Below are positions 45,980 through 54,637 of a stretch of 64,000 bases of DNA, piece after piece; position 1 is the first letter of the stretch; every line of letters begins with the position of its first letter. Made by a program: the position numbers and the translations under genes. Source of the stretch: Pseudomonas asgharzadehiana. Its GTDB lineage: Bacteria > Pseudomonadota > Gammaproteobacteria > Pseudomonadales > Pseudomonadaceae. The notes beneath the pieces are model-generated. The model saw only the letters and a program-made list of their open reading frames with translations, searched no databases and was not told the DNA's origin. The DNA lies in assembly GCF_019139815.1 (NCBI RefSeq), contig NZ_CP077079.1:62001-126000 (forward strand). Reading direction: 5' to 3'.

Positions 45980-46963
45980 ATGCAATCAGCCAACAACGTG
46001 ATGGTGCTCTACACCGGCGGCACTATAGGCATGCAGGCCAGCGCCAACGGCCTGGCCCCCGCATCCGGTTTTGAAGCGCGCATGCGCGAACAGCTTGCCG
46101 ATGTGACCGTGCCGACCTGGCGCTTTCGGGAAATGTCGCCACTGATCGACAGCGCCAACATGAACCCAGCCTATTGGCAGCAACTGCGCACCGCCGTGGT
46201 TGAAGCCGTGGACGACGGCTGCGACGCCGTGCTGATCCTGCACGGCACCGACACCCTGGCCTACAGCGCGGCGGCCTTGGCTTTCCAACTGCTGGGCCTG
46301 CCGGCGCCGGTGGTGTTCACAGGTTCGATGCTACCGGCCGGCGTGCCCGACAGCGATGCCTGGGAAAACGTCACCGGCGCGCTGCAAGCACTGGGTGAAG
46401 GCCTCGCGGCCGGCGTACATCTGTACTTCCACGGCGCGCTGATGGCGCCGACCCGTTGCGCAAAAATCCGTAGTTTCGGGCGCAACCCGTTCGCAGCGCT
46501 GCAACGCAGCAGCCGCGCGGCCAAGGCCGATCAAATCCCCGAGGCCCTGAATTACCGCCAGCCCAAAGCCCTGGCCAACATCGGTGTGCTGCCGCTGGTG
46601 CCGGGCATCGCCGCCGCGCAACTGGATGCGCTGATCGCCAGCGGCATCCAGGCGCTGATCCTGGAATGCTATGGCAGCGGTACCGGCCCCAGCGATAACC
46701 CCGCGTTCCTCGCCAGCCTCAAGCATGCGCAGGACAAGGGCGTGGTGGTCGTGGCGATTACCCAATGCCATGAAGGTGGTGTGGAGCTGGATGTGTATGA
46801 GGCGGGTAGTCGCCTGCGGGACGTGGGCGTGTTGTCCGGTGGCGGCATGACCCGCGAAGCGGCGTTCGGCAAGCTCAACGCCTTGCTCGGCGCGGGCCTT
46901 GCCAGCACGCAAGTGCGCCGCCTGGTGGAACTGGACCTGGGCACCGAACAGCCCGCTACATAA
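45980..46963 (+). CDS. ansA: Type I (cytoplasmic) L-asparaginase
   Basis: The 327-residue protein starts at ATG 45980 behind AGGAG; a TTG one codon earlier is less likely. It has both active-site threonine motifs: YTGGTIGM (Thr near residue 13) and ILHGTDTLAYSA near residue 90. It lacks a signal peptide, which marks the cytoplasmic type. It converts asparagine to aspartate and ammonia, feeding AspA encoded two genes upstream. Confidence 0.95.
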   Translation: MQSANNVMVLYTGGTIGMQASANGLAPASGFEARMREQLADVTVPTWRFREMSPLIDSANMNPAYWQQLRTAVVEAVDDGCDAVLILHGTDTLAYSAAALAFQLLGLPAPVVFTGSMLPAGVPDSDAWENVTGALQALGEGLAAGVHLYFHGALMAPTRCAKIRSFGRNPFAALQRSSRAAKADQIPEALNYRQPKALANIGVLPLVPGIAAAQLDALIASGIQALILECYGSGTGPSDNPAFLASLKHAQDKGVVVVAITQCHEGGVELDVYEAGSRLRDVGVLSGGGMTREAAFGKLNALLGAGLASTQVRRLVELDLGTEQPAT

Positions 46964-47058
46964 GCACCGCCTGCCCTGTCTTGCCCTTTCCTAGCATCGA
47001 GCCCCCCCGAGCGTATGCCTCGGGGCGTTTCCATCAACTGGCAAGACAGGCCTGCACC

Positions 47059-48374
47059 ATGACCGATCTACGCTCTACCCCGCCGAACGCACAAGAAAAC
47101 GAATTGACTCTGGAACTGGTGACCCAGTTATGCGTCGGCCCCTCCCTCAGCGAAGTCGCCGCCGACCTGCTGCGCCAGTCACTGGACGAAAAATACCCTG
47201 ACCTGAACATCAACCCGGACACGGCGCTGATGGGCACTGCGACGTGGAAGCTCGTCGACAACCGGATCGTTGCCGGCGCACCGCAGTATCAAACCCTCAG
47301 CAACATATTGGCCCGGCAAGCCATCACTCAGTTGCCGACCCTATGCATCGAAGGCGAGCACTTTCTCACGCAGCAACCGCTCACCGACCCGGCCACTCAC
47401 CCGCCCCCGCGAACCGGCGCAATAACCGCTTCGAGAGCCGCGCCTGCCTGATCGATGTCGACTTGGTGAGCGGCGATACAATCACCCATACCCACCAAGT
47501 GTTCATCGCCGTACTGGTGGGAAAATCCGCCGGGAAAACCGTCATCCTCTGCCACTCGTTGCTCAACGGTTACCAGAAGTTCGACACCATGGCGCAACTG
47601 GGCGCGTCACTGCCGACGCTGATGTACCGCCTCGATCCGTATTAACGCCTGCTGTGGCGCTTGTACGAACCAACCGACGACTTCTTCGCGCACCAGGCCT
47701 GCGCCATGATCACGTTGCCAATCGAGGCCCATACGCGCTTCGACGTCTCCGCCAGCACGCCCATCGTGAAGCCGGTACCAGGAGGCTCTGCCGGATTGGC
47801 TGACCCAGGAGGCCTCTACCTCGGACCTGGAGTTTTATGCACGCCATCTCAAAGACCTGGCCTCACTCAACAACCTGAACGTCGGCAAAACCTATCAGGA
47901 CGATATCCCTGACATCCGCCAGGACGCCCTGAACCAGCTCAAGACCGAGCTGATAAAAGACCACCCCGAGGCGAAGTACCTGGACCTCGCCAGCCTGCGC
48001 ATTCAAGTCAGAAGCCAGGTGTTCTGGGGCACCTTCAGCGTGCCCGGCCAAGTCGAAACCACCACGTTCACCCTCGCCGACCTGGCCCTGCAAAGTGCCT
48101 TTTGTATCGCCCGCTGTTCGACCCGGCACTGGTTCAATACCCGTCACCGGCAAACCTGCTGTATGCAATCAGGCAAACGCCCGAGCTGCGTGAATCGGTG
48201 GTCGCCTGGCTGCCGGACGCAGTGCGCGCGGACTACACCAATTATGTATTCCCCGGTGAACTGCCGTCGCCATGGGCCGTCGCCGACTTTCTGGTGGAGC
48301 CGGCCAAACTGCGCGAGTTCAGCGGCCCGGTGCTACAGGCGGAATTTCTCAAGCTTGAGCCTTCACGGCGTTAG
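47059..48374 (+). pseudogene. Decayed dermonecrotic-toxin-type (DUF6543-like) gene
   Basis: Fragments of one protein are spread over two frames. MTDLRSTPPNAQENEL opens the first (47059 to about 47400), including VAADLLRQSLDEKYPDLNIN. After what looks like a deletion, the next part (about 47413-47790) has LIDVDLVSGDTITHTHQVF and an in-frame TAA at 47643, then continues RLLWRLYEPTDDFF. A shift gives LPDWLTQEASTSDLEFYARH and WGTFSVPGQVETTTFTLADL (about 47790-48100). A further shift gives RPLFDPALVQYPSPANLLYA to the stop at 48374. These match the large multi-domain toxins common in pseudomonads. Three frame changes and a stop mean it is dead. Confidence 0.85.
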
Positions 48375-48409
48375 GCTTCTCATCACGCCTTGGTTCGTGG
48401 CGCGTGTGA

Positions 48410-49963
48410 TTATTCAACCTGCCACGCCGTGCGCAGCCGGGCCAATGCCTCAGCGGCCGCCGCCTCGGGTACGGCGGCGAAGCCCAGCACCAGCCCCGCA
48501 CGCTGGTCGGCCGGGGTGAGCGAGCCCGGTAGCCAATAGCTGCTCAACCCGGTGATCTCGACCTGCGCTTCACGCGCTTGCGCCAGCAACCATTGCTCAC
48601 GCGCCAGGCTGTCGACGCGTACGGTCAGGTGCAACCCCGCCGTGACACCGGGCAGGCTGCCCATGCCCGGCACGTCGGCGGGCCAGCCGGCCAGCAACGC
48701 GTTACGCCGACTCAACGCCGCCCGGCGCATACGGCGGATGTGACGCTGGAAATGCCCCGCAGCCATAAACTCGGCCATCACCGCCTGGGTGCTGACTTCC
48801 GAATGCCGCACATCCACCGCCCGGCGCCGCGTGAACGCCTGGACACTGCCCTGCGGCAGCACCAGATAACCCAGGCGCAACGCGGGAAAGGCGACCTTGC
48901 CGAAGGTGCCGACGTACAGCACGCGCCCGCTGCGGTCGAGCGCCGCCAAGGGGGCCAACGGCGCACCGCTGTAGCGGTACTCACCGTCGTAGTCGTCTTC
49001 AATGATCCAGCCGCCACTGCGCTCGGCCCAGGCCAGCAACTCCAGGCGCCGGGCCAGGCTCATGACCACGCCCGTCGGGTACTGATGCGAGGGAGTGACG
49101 TAGGCCAGGCGGCAATCGGTGAGCGCGTTGAGCGCAGTGCAGTCGATGCCTTCACTGTCCAGCGCCACACCCTGGAGTTTCGCGCCGGCAATCGCGAACG
49201 CGTGCCCGGCCGCACGATAGCCTGGGTTTTCGATCGCCACCGTGTCGCCCGGCGCGACCAGCAGCTGTGCACAAAGGCTGATTGCCTGCTGTGCGCCGCT
49301 GGTGATCACTATTTGCTCAGCCGTGCATTGCATCCCTCGCGAGCTGCGCAAGTAAGCCGCGATCAAACCACGCAGCCGCTCATCCCCCGCCGGGTTGCCG
49401 TAGCACAGCTGCTGCAGGTTCGGTTTACGCCAAAAAGCCGCATTCAGCTTGGCCCACACCTCAAAGGGGAACAGGTCGAAGGCCGGTACGCCCACCCTGA
49501 AAGCCCGTGGCGGACCGGTGGGAGGCAGCGGCAAATGATGGCTTTCCAGGCGCTCCAGCGCCGCGCTGTGGATAACTTTTTCTGCGTCGGATGGCGAAGA
49601 ACTCCTGCAAATTGTGGATAAGGCTGGGGATAAGCCTGTTGAAAACCCTGTGGACAATTTTGTGGATAATTTTTTTGGCGCATCACGGCTTGTCGGTAGC
49701 TGCGCCACATAGGTGCCATCGCCCACCCGCCCTTCGATAAAGCCTTCGGCATAGAGCTGGTCATAGGCCCGCACTACGCTGTTGCGCGAGATCGACAACG
49801 CGGTTGCCAGGTCGCGGGTTGCCGGTAAACGGGTGCCACTGGCGAGCCGCCCGTCCAGCACACGCTGGCGCAGGGCCTGGTATAGCTGACGCGTCAGGCC
49901 CTGGCTGCGGTCCAGCTCGATGCCGGCGGGGTTGAACGACAAAGGTGCGTGTAAAGAGGGCAT
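48410..49963 (-). CDS. MocR-type (GntR/aminotransferase) regulator
   Basis: The 517-residue protein has a GntR winged helix at residues about 15-85 (LYQALRQRVLDGRLASGTRL, TALSISRNSVVRAYDQL). A long linker at about 90-145 follows, then a PLP-dependent aminotransferase fold. The fold contains ITSGAQQAISLCAQLLVAPG, IIEDDYDGEYRYSG and TFGKVAFPALRLGYLVLP, where the Lys of GKV holds PLP. MocR proteins often control PLP or amine metabolism genes. It is transcribed away from the paiB-like gene. The linker contains the tandem repeat KLSTKLSTGFSTGLSPALST, whose DNA carries DnaA-box-like units. Confidence 0.92.
   Translation of the reverse strand: MPSLHAPLSFNPAGIELDRSQGLTRQLYQALRQRVLDGRLASGTRLPATRDLATALSISRNSVVRAYDQLYAEGFIEGRVGDGTYVAQLPTSRDAPKKLSTKLSTGFSTGLSPALSTICRSSSPSDAEKVIHSAALERLESHHLPLPPTGPPRAFRVGVPAFDLFPFEVWAKLNAAFWRKPNLQQLCYGNPAGDERLRGLIAAYLRSSRGMQCTAEQIVITSGAQQAISLCAQLLVAPGDTVAIENPGYRAAGHAFAIAGAKLQGVALDSEGIDCTALNALTDCRLAYVTPSHQYPTGVVMSLARRLELLAWAERSGGWIIEDDYDGEYRYSGAPLAPLAALDRSGRVLYVGTFGKVAFPALRLGYLVLPQGSVQAFTRRRAVDVRHSEVSTQAVMAEFMAAGHFQRHIRRMRRAALSRRNALLAGWPADVPGMGSLPGVTAGLHLTVRVDSLAREQWLLAQAREAQVEITGLSSYWLPGSLTPADQRAGLVLGFAAVPEAAAAEALARLRTAWQVE
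49567..49669 (-). repeat. Cluster of TTATCCACA (DnaA-box-like) sites in the MocR linker
   Basis: On the minus strand, five 12-bp units from 49669 down to 49613 read TTATCCACA, TTGTCCACA, TTTTCAACA, TTATCCCCA, TTATCCACA, each separated by 3 bp and in frame with the gene. A further perfect TTATCCACA lies at 49567-49575 in another frame. Three sites match the DnaA consensus exactly, two others miss by one base, and all face the same way. Confidence 0.85.
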
Positions 49964-50053
49964 GAAATTGGACCTATGAAATGAGCCACAGATGGCTCTT
50001 ACAACGAACCAATAGCCTGCCTAGGATGCTGGCATTCGCCAAGGAAAATATTT

Positions 50054-50689
50054 ATGTACACACCACGCGCCTTCGCCCTCGACGACTTGCCTGAAATTCA
50101 GCAACTGATCCAGCACACGCGCCTGGCGCAGGTGGTGACCTTTGGCGAACAAGGCCTGCAGGCCAGCCACTTGCCGTTGCTACTGAACCCGGATGAAGGC
50201 CCCAATGGCACGCTCTACGGGCACCTGGCCAAGGCCAACCCGCAGTGGCGCGATTTACACAACGGCAGTGATGCCCTGGTGATCTTCGCCGGTGCCGATG
50301 CCTATATCAGCCCGGCGTTTTACCCGGCCAAGGCCGAGCACGGCAAAGTGGTGCCAACCTGGAACTACATCGCCGTGCATGCCTACGGCAAAGCCGAGGT
50401 GTTCACCGACGCCGAACGCCTGCTCAAGCTGGTCAGCGCCCTGACCGAGCGCCACGAAAGCGGCCGCGCCCAACCTTGGGCCGTGAGCGACGCACCGGCC
50501 GACTACATCGACGGCATGCTCAAGGCCATCGTCGGCTTCGCCCTGCCGATCGACCGCTTGATCGGCAAACGCAAACTCAGCCAGAACCGCAGCGCGGCGG
50601 ATATGGCCGGCGTGCGCGAAGGCCTGACCGCCAGCCAAGACGTGCGTGACCAGACGCTCGCGCGTTTCATTCCCAAGGAGCCCGTATGA
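50054..50689 (+). CDS. PaiB-type FMN-binding protein
   Basis: The 211-residue protein has the PaiB/FMN-binding split-barrel pattern: MYTPRAFALDDLPEIQQLIQ, QASHLPLLLNPDEGPNGTLY, HLAKANPQWRDLHNG, HGKVVPTWNYIAVHAYGKA and SQNRSAADMAGVREGL. In Bacillus, PaiB acts as a regulator or heme-oxygenase-like protein next to an acetyltransferase. Here too an acetyltransferase follows with ATGA overlap, so the pairing is conserved. Function in this organism is unproven. Confidence 0.9.
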   Translation: MYTPRAFALDDLPEIQQLIQHTRLAQVVTFGEQGLQASHLPLLLNPDEGPNGTLYGHLAKANPQWRDLHNGSDALVIFAGADAYISPAFYPAKAEHGKVVPTWNYIAVHAYGKAEVFTDAERLLKLVSALTERHESGRAQPWAVSDAPADYIDGMLKAIVGFALPIDRLIGKRKLSQNRSAADMAGVREGLTASQDVRDQTLARFIPKEPV

Positions 50690-51132
50690 ACCCGATTGAA
50701 ATTCGCCAGGTCAGCGCCGCTGATTACGCCGCCTGGCTGCCGCTGTGGCAGGCCTACTTGGCCTTCTACAACACCGAACTGCCGGACGCCGTGACCCAGA
50801 GCACCTGGCAACGCCTGGTCGAGGCCAACGAACCGACCCATTCGGCGCTGGCCTGGCAAGCCGGCAAGGCGGTGGGCATGGTCAACTTCATCTACCACCG
50901 CTCCAATTGGAGCATCGAGAATTCCTGTTACCTGCAAGACCTGTTCGTGGGCCCGACGCAACGCGGCACCGGCGTGGGCCGCAAACTGATCGAGTTCGTC
51001 TACGCCACCGCCAAGGCCGACGGCTGCTGTAAGGTGCATTGGCTGACCCACGAGACCAACGCCACCGCGATCCAACTGTATGAGCGCATCGCCGAACGCC
51101 CGGGTTTCATCCAATTTCGCAAAGGTCTTTAA
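50686..51132 (+). CDS. GNAT-family N-acetyltransferase
   Basis: The 148-residue protein contains the acetyl-CoA loop DLFVGPTQRGTGVGRKLIEF (Q/RxxGxG/A) and a following ETNATAIQLYERIAER helix. It overlaps the paiB-like gene by 4 bp. The likely substrate is a small amine or amino acid; the sequence does not tell which. Confidence 0.9.
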   Translation: MNPIEIRQVSAADYAAWLPLWQAYLAFYNTELPDAVTQSTWQRLVEANEPTHSALAWQAGKAVGMVNFIYHRSNWSIENSCYLQDLFVGPTQRGTGVGRKLIEFVYATAKADGCCKVHWLTHETNATAIQLYERIAERPGFIQFRKGL

Positions 51133-51142
51133 GGAGCGCAGC

Positions 51143-51820
51143 ATGTCCACTTCCCTCGCCCACTGGAAAGGTGCCCCGGCGCCTTCGGCCCTTCTGCTCG
51201 AAGGGCGCTTTATCCGCCTGGAAAAACTCGACCCCGCGCGCCACGCCGATCAACTGTGGCAAGCCCTCGAAGGCCCCGGCGCCGACCCTAAATTGTGGGA
51301 CTACTTGCCTTACGGGCCGTTTGCCGAGCGTGCCGCGTTCGATGCGTGGCTCAATAACCATGCCGCCAACAGCGATCCGTATTTCTTCAGCGTGGTCGAC
51401 CGCGCCAGCGGCGAGGTGCAGGGCATCCTCAGCCTGATGTCCATTGTTGCGGCCCAGGGTCGGATCGAAATCGGCCACGTCACCTTCGGCGCGCCGATGC
51501 AGCGCTCGCCCAAAAGCACCGAAGCGGTGTACCTGCTGGCCAAGTACGCATTCGATCAGGGCTACCGCCGCCTGGAATGGAAATGCAACAACGGCAACGC
51601 CCGCTCCAAATATGCGGCCGAGCGCTTGGGGTTCAGTTTTGAGGGGGTGTTCCGCCAGCACATGGTGGTCAAGGGGCAGAACCGCGACACCGCTTGGTAT
51701 TCGATTCTGGATTCGGAATGGCCAGCGGTGGGGGCGGGGTTTGAGAAGTGGCTGTCGGAGGCGAACCAGGCAGGCTCAGGGCAGCTGAAAACGCTGGCCG
51801 AGTGCCGTACCCCGATTTAA
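51143..51820 (+). CDS. GNAT-family N-acetyltransferase, RimJ/RimL-like
   Basis: ATG 51143 follows AAGGAGCG; a longer frame back to 51080 overlaps the previous gene and has no ribosome site. The 225-residue product resembles the acetyltransf_3 type: LLLEGRFIRLEKLDPARHAD, GEVQGILSLMSIVAAQGRIE and KCNNGNARSKYAAERLGFSFEG-like regions. It is the third gene of a compact run with paiB and the first GNAT. The substrate is unknown. Confidence 0.88.
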   Translation: MSTSLAHWKGAPAPSALLLEGRFIRLEKLDPARHADQLWQALEGPGADPKLWDYLPYGPFAERAAFDAWLNNHAANSDPYFFSVVDRASGEVQGILSLMSIVAAQGRIEIGHVTFGAPMQRSPKSTEAVYLLAKYAFDQGYRRLEWKCNNGNARSKYAAERLGFSFEGVFRQHMVVKGQNRDTAWYSILDSEWPAVGAGFEKWLSEANQAGSGQLKTLAECRTPI

Positions 51821-51836
51821 CACCCCACCAAACCAT

Positions 51837-51863
51837 TGTGGGAGGGAGCAAGCCCTCTCCCAT
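51837..51863. repeat. Single REP hairpin between convergent genes
   Basis: TGTGGGAGGGAGCAAGCCCTCTCCCAT is a variant REP unit with a modified loop, placed after the GNAT gene. Confidence 0.75.
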
Positions 51864-51878
51864 ATGATCGGCGGTGAA

Positions 51879-52778
51879 TCATTGGCTCAGATGCTGGGCC
51901 AGCACCGCAATGTGCTCTGGCCCGATGCCGCAGCAGCCGCCCAAATGACTGGCGCCGCGGGCTTTCCAGTCGGCGGCCCAGTGCAGGTAGCCGGGCGGGT
52001 CGAGGTCGTCGCGCAGCGGGTCCAGACCATCGTTGGCCGTGGCTTCCTTGGGTTGCGGCGGGAAAGCATTGGCGTAGGCGCCGATCTGGATCGCCACGCC
52101 CAGGCGTTCGAAGGTTTCGCGCGCGGCATCGATGGCAGCGCCGATCACTTCCGGCTGGCTGCAGTTGAACAGCAGCACGTGCACGCCCAACTGCGCTGCC
52201 GCCTCGGCCGCGTCCGCCACCGGCTCGCCGGAGCGCAGGCGCGGGACCTCGTCGGTGTCTTCGTCTTTCAAGGTAAACGACAGCCAGAACGGCTTGCCAT
52301 CCTCTGGTAAACCGGCCTTGATCGCTCGCGCCTCGACGATTGAACTCTGGGTTTCGGCCAGCCACAGGTCGACATGCGGCGCCAGGCCCCGCACCAGGGG
52401 CGTGAGCAACTCAGACACACGCTGCGCTTCAAACAAATCCGGACGATAAGAGCCAAACAACGGCGGTAATGAGCCGGCCACCCGCACGCTTTTGCCTGAG
52501 GCAGTCACCGCACGACGCGCCAACTCACCCGCCAACGCAGCCAGCGCTTGGCCTTCGGCGGCAAACCGCGCCTCACCGATATGAAACGGCACCACCGCGT
52601 AACTGTTGCTGGTGATCACATCGGCACCGCTGTCGATATAGGCCGCGTGCACCGCCTCCACCGCCTGCGGCGCCTCGCTCAAGGCCAACGCCGACCATTC
52701 CGGCTGACGGAACGGCGCGCCACGGCGTTGCAGTTCACGGCCCATGCCGCCATCGAGAATTACGGTTTTTTCGTCCAT
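51879..52778 (-). CDS. Homocysteine S-methyltransferase family protein
   Basis: I start at ATG 52778 behind AAAAGG; an upstream ATG at 52793 would add five residues. The 299-residue product starts MDEKTVILDGGMGRELQRRG. The zinc Cys residues are in HVLLFNCSQPEV and SHLGGCCGIGPEHI. Members move a methyl group from S-methylmethionine or a similar donor to homocysteine, or do related thiol chemistry. It lies divergent to an amino-acid ABC pair, which might import its methyl donor (inference). Confidence 0.88.
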   Translation of the reverse strand: MDEKTVILDGGMGRELQRRGAPFRQPEWSALALSEAPQAVEAVHAAYIDSGADVITSNSYAVVPFHIGEARFAAEGQALAALAGELARRAVTASGKSVRVAGSLPPLFGSYRPDLFEAQRVSELLTPLVRGLAPHVDLWLAETQSSIVEARAIKAGLPEDGKPFWLSFTLKDEDTDEVPRLRSGEPVADAAEAAAQLGVHVLLFNCSQPEVIGAAIDAARETFERLGVAIQIGAYANAFPPQPKEATANDGLDPLRDDLDPPGYLHWAADWKARGASHLGGCCGIGPEHIAVLAQHLSQ

Positions 52779-52889
52779 ATGCCTTTTACTCATAAGCTTA
52801 TGAAAATAACTCACTATGAGAGTCGTTCTTATAACTATTTAATACGTTCGATCCGCTTCATACCAACTCTTTTTTCTAAAGGTGTCACC

Positions 52890-53711
52890 GTGAAACTTAA
52901 ATCCCTGTTGGCCCTGGGCCTGATGACACTGGCGGCCTCTACCCAGGCCTTCGCCGGCGCGACCCTGGACCGCATCGAACAGAAAAAAGAGCTGGTGGGC
53001 GTGCTGATGGAAAGCTACCCACCGTTCTCGTTTCTCAATGAGCAGAACCAACTCGACGGCTTCGACGTTGATGTGGCCAAGGCCGTTGCGCAGAAGCTGG
53101 GCGTTAAGCTGCGCCTGGAAACGCCCTCGTGGGACGTGATCGCCGCTGGCCGCTGGAGCGGGCGCTACGATATTTGTATCTGCTCGATGACCCCAAGCAA
53201 GGCACGCGCCGAGGTGTTTGATTTCCCGGTGGAGTATTACGCTTCCCCGGCGGTGATCGTGGTCAATGCCAAGGACGATCGCATCCACAGCGCCAAGGAC
53301 CTGAGCGGCAAGAAAGTCGGCCTTACCAGCGCCTCCAGCTATGAAAGCTACCTGAACAAGAACCTGGTGATCGAGGGCGCCGAAGACACGCAGTTGCAGT
53401 ACCCGTTCGAGGACGTGCAAATCGCCCCGTACGATACCGACAACGTAGCGTTCCAGGACTTGGGCCTGGGCGCCGGCGTGCGCCTGGATGCAATCCTCAC
53501 CAACCTGGTCACCGCCCAACCGCGCCTGAACCAGGACAAACGCTTCAAGCTGGCCGGCGAACCGCTGTACTCCGAGCCCAACTCGGTGGCCATCGAAAAA
53601 GGCGACCCGCAGTGGGACAGCAAGGTGCGTGAAGTCTTCGCCCAGCTGAAACAGGACGGCACGTTGAGCAAGCTGTCGCAAAAATGGATCGGCGCCGATA
53701 TCAGCCGATGA
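52890..53711 (+). CDS. Amino-acid ABC transporter substrate-binding protein
   Basis: The start is GTG 52890 with AAAGGTG upstream, giving the signal peptide MKLKSLLALGLMTLAASTQA (cleavage after AFA). The 273-residue product is a SBP_bac_3 protein: LVGVLMESYPPFSFLNEQNQ, LDGFDVDVAKAVAQKLGVKL and ICSMTPSKARAEVFDF. It binds a polar amino acid or analogue in the periplasm. The stop overlaps the permease start by 4 bp. Confidence 0.93.
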   Translation: MKLKSLLALGLMTLAASTQAFAGATLDRIEQKKELVGVLMESYPPFSFLNEQNQLDGFDVDVAKAVAQKLGVKLRLETPSWDVIAAGRWSGRYDICICSMTPSKARAEVFDFPVEYYASPAVIVVNAKDDRIHSAKDLSGKKVGLTSASSYESYLNKNLVIEGAEDTQLQYPFEDVQIAPYDTDNVAFQDLGLGAGVRLDAILTNLVTAQPRLNQDKRFKLAGEPLYSEPNSVAIEKGDPQWDSKVREVFAQLKQDGTLSKLSQKWIGADISR

Positions 53712-54478
53712 GCTTTCGCATACGGCTGTACCTGACCTGGGCGACGCTGTTCGCCCTGTTTGCCGGTTTCTTCCTGAGCTTTGACCTGAAGTTCTCGATC
53801 ATCCTCGACAAGCTGCCCAACCTGGTCGGCCTGCACTTGGCGCCCAACGGTTTTCTGCAAGGCGCGGCACTGACGGTGTTTTTGTGCCTGTGCTCGATTG
53901 CCGCGTCGTCGGTGCTGGGCTTTATCACCGCCCTGGGGCGCCTGTCGAAAAGTGCCGTGGCGTTCGGTATCGCCAGTTTCTACGCCTCGTTCTTTCGCGG
54001 CACGCCGCTGCTGATCCAGATCCTGTTGATCTACCTGGGCCTGCCGCAACTGGGCCTGGTGCCGGGCGCCATCGTCGCGGGGATCATCGCGCTGTCGCTG
54101 AACTATGGCGCTTACCTGAGCGAAATTTTCCGCGCCGGTATCCTGGGCGTTCCCCACGGCCAACGCGAAGCCGCCCTGGCCCTGGGCATGCGCGACAGTG
54201 CGATCTTCTGGCACGTCACCCTGCCCCAGGCCATGCGCACCATCATTCCGCCCGCGACCAACCAGTTCATCTCCATGCTCAAGGACTCGTCCCTGATCTC
54301 GGTGATGGGCGTGTGGGAAGTGATGTTCCTGGCGCAGTCCTATGGCCGCTCCAGCTACCGCTACATTGAAATGCTCACCACGGCCGCGATCATCTACTGG
54401 GTGATGTCGCTCGGGTTGGAACTGATCCAGGCGCGCATGGAGCGTCATTATGGCAAGGGCTATGTAAAGCGCGGGTGA
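53708..54478 (+). CDS. Amino-acid ABC transporter permease (HisM/GlnP type)
   Basis: The 256-residue membrane protein has the polar-amino-acid permease motifs SFFRGTPLLIQILLIYLGLP, LSLNYGAYLSEIFRAGILGV and QREAALALGMRDSAIFWHVT (EAA loop). It is coupled to the binding protein gene by ATGA overlap. No ATPase gene follows, so it must borrow an ATP-binding subunit encoded elsewhere. Confidence 0.93.
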   Translation: MSFRIRLYLTWATLFALFAGFFLSFDLKFSIILDKLPNLVGLHLAPNGFLQGAALTVFLCLCSIAASSVLGFITALGRLSKSAVAFGIASFYASFFRGTPLLIQILLIYLGLPQLGLVPGAIVAGIIALSLNYGAYLSEIFRAGILGVPHGQREAALALGMRDSAIFWHVTLPQAMRTIIPPATNQFISMLKDSSLISVMGVWEVMFLAQSYGRSSYRYIEMLTTAAIIYWVMSLGLELIQARMERHYGKGYVKRG

Positions 54479-54637
54479 CCGGCCGCCAAACAACGAGCGT
54501 GACCCGCCCTATCGCTGATTGTTTTTAATCGCGCCAGACCAGAGACATCTCCCGCAAACGAGCGGCTCGCAGGCTGACATTTATCCCCCCGGTACGCCGC
54601 TAAATTCCCCGCCTCATATATCAAGAGGTGGGTTTAC

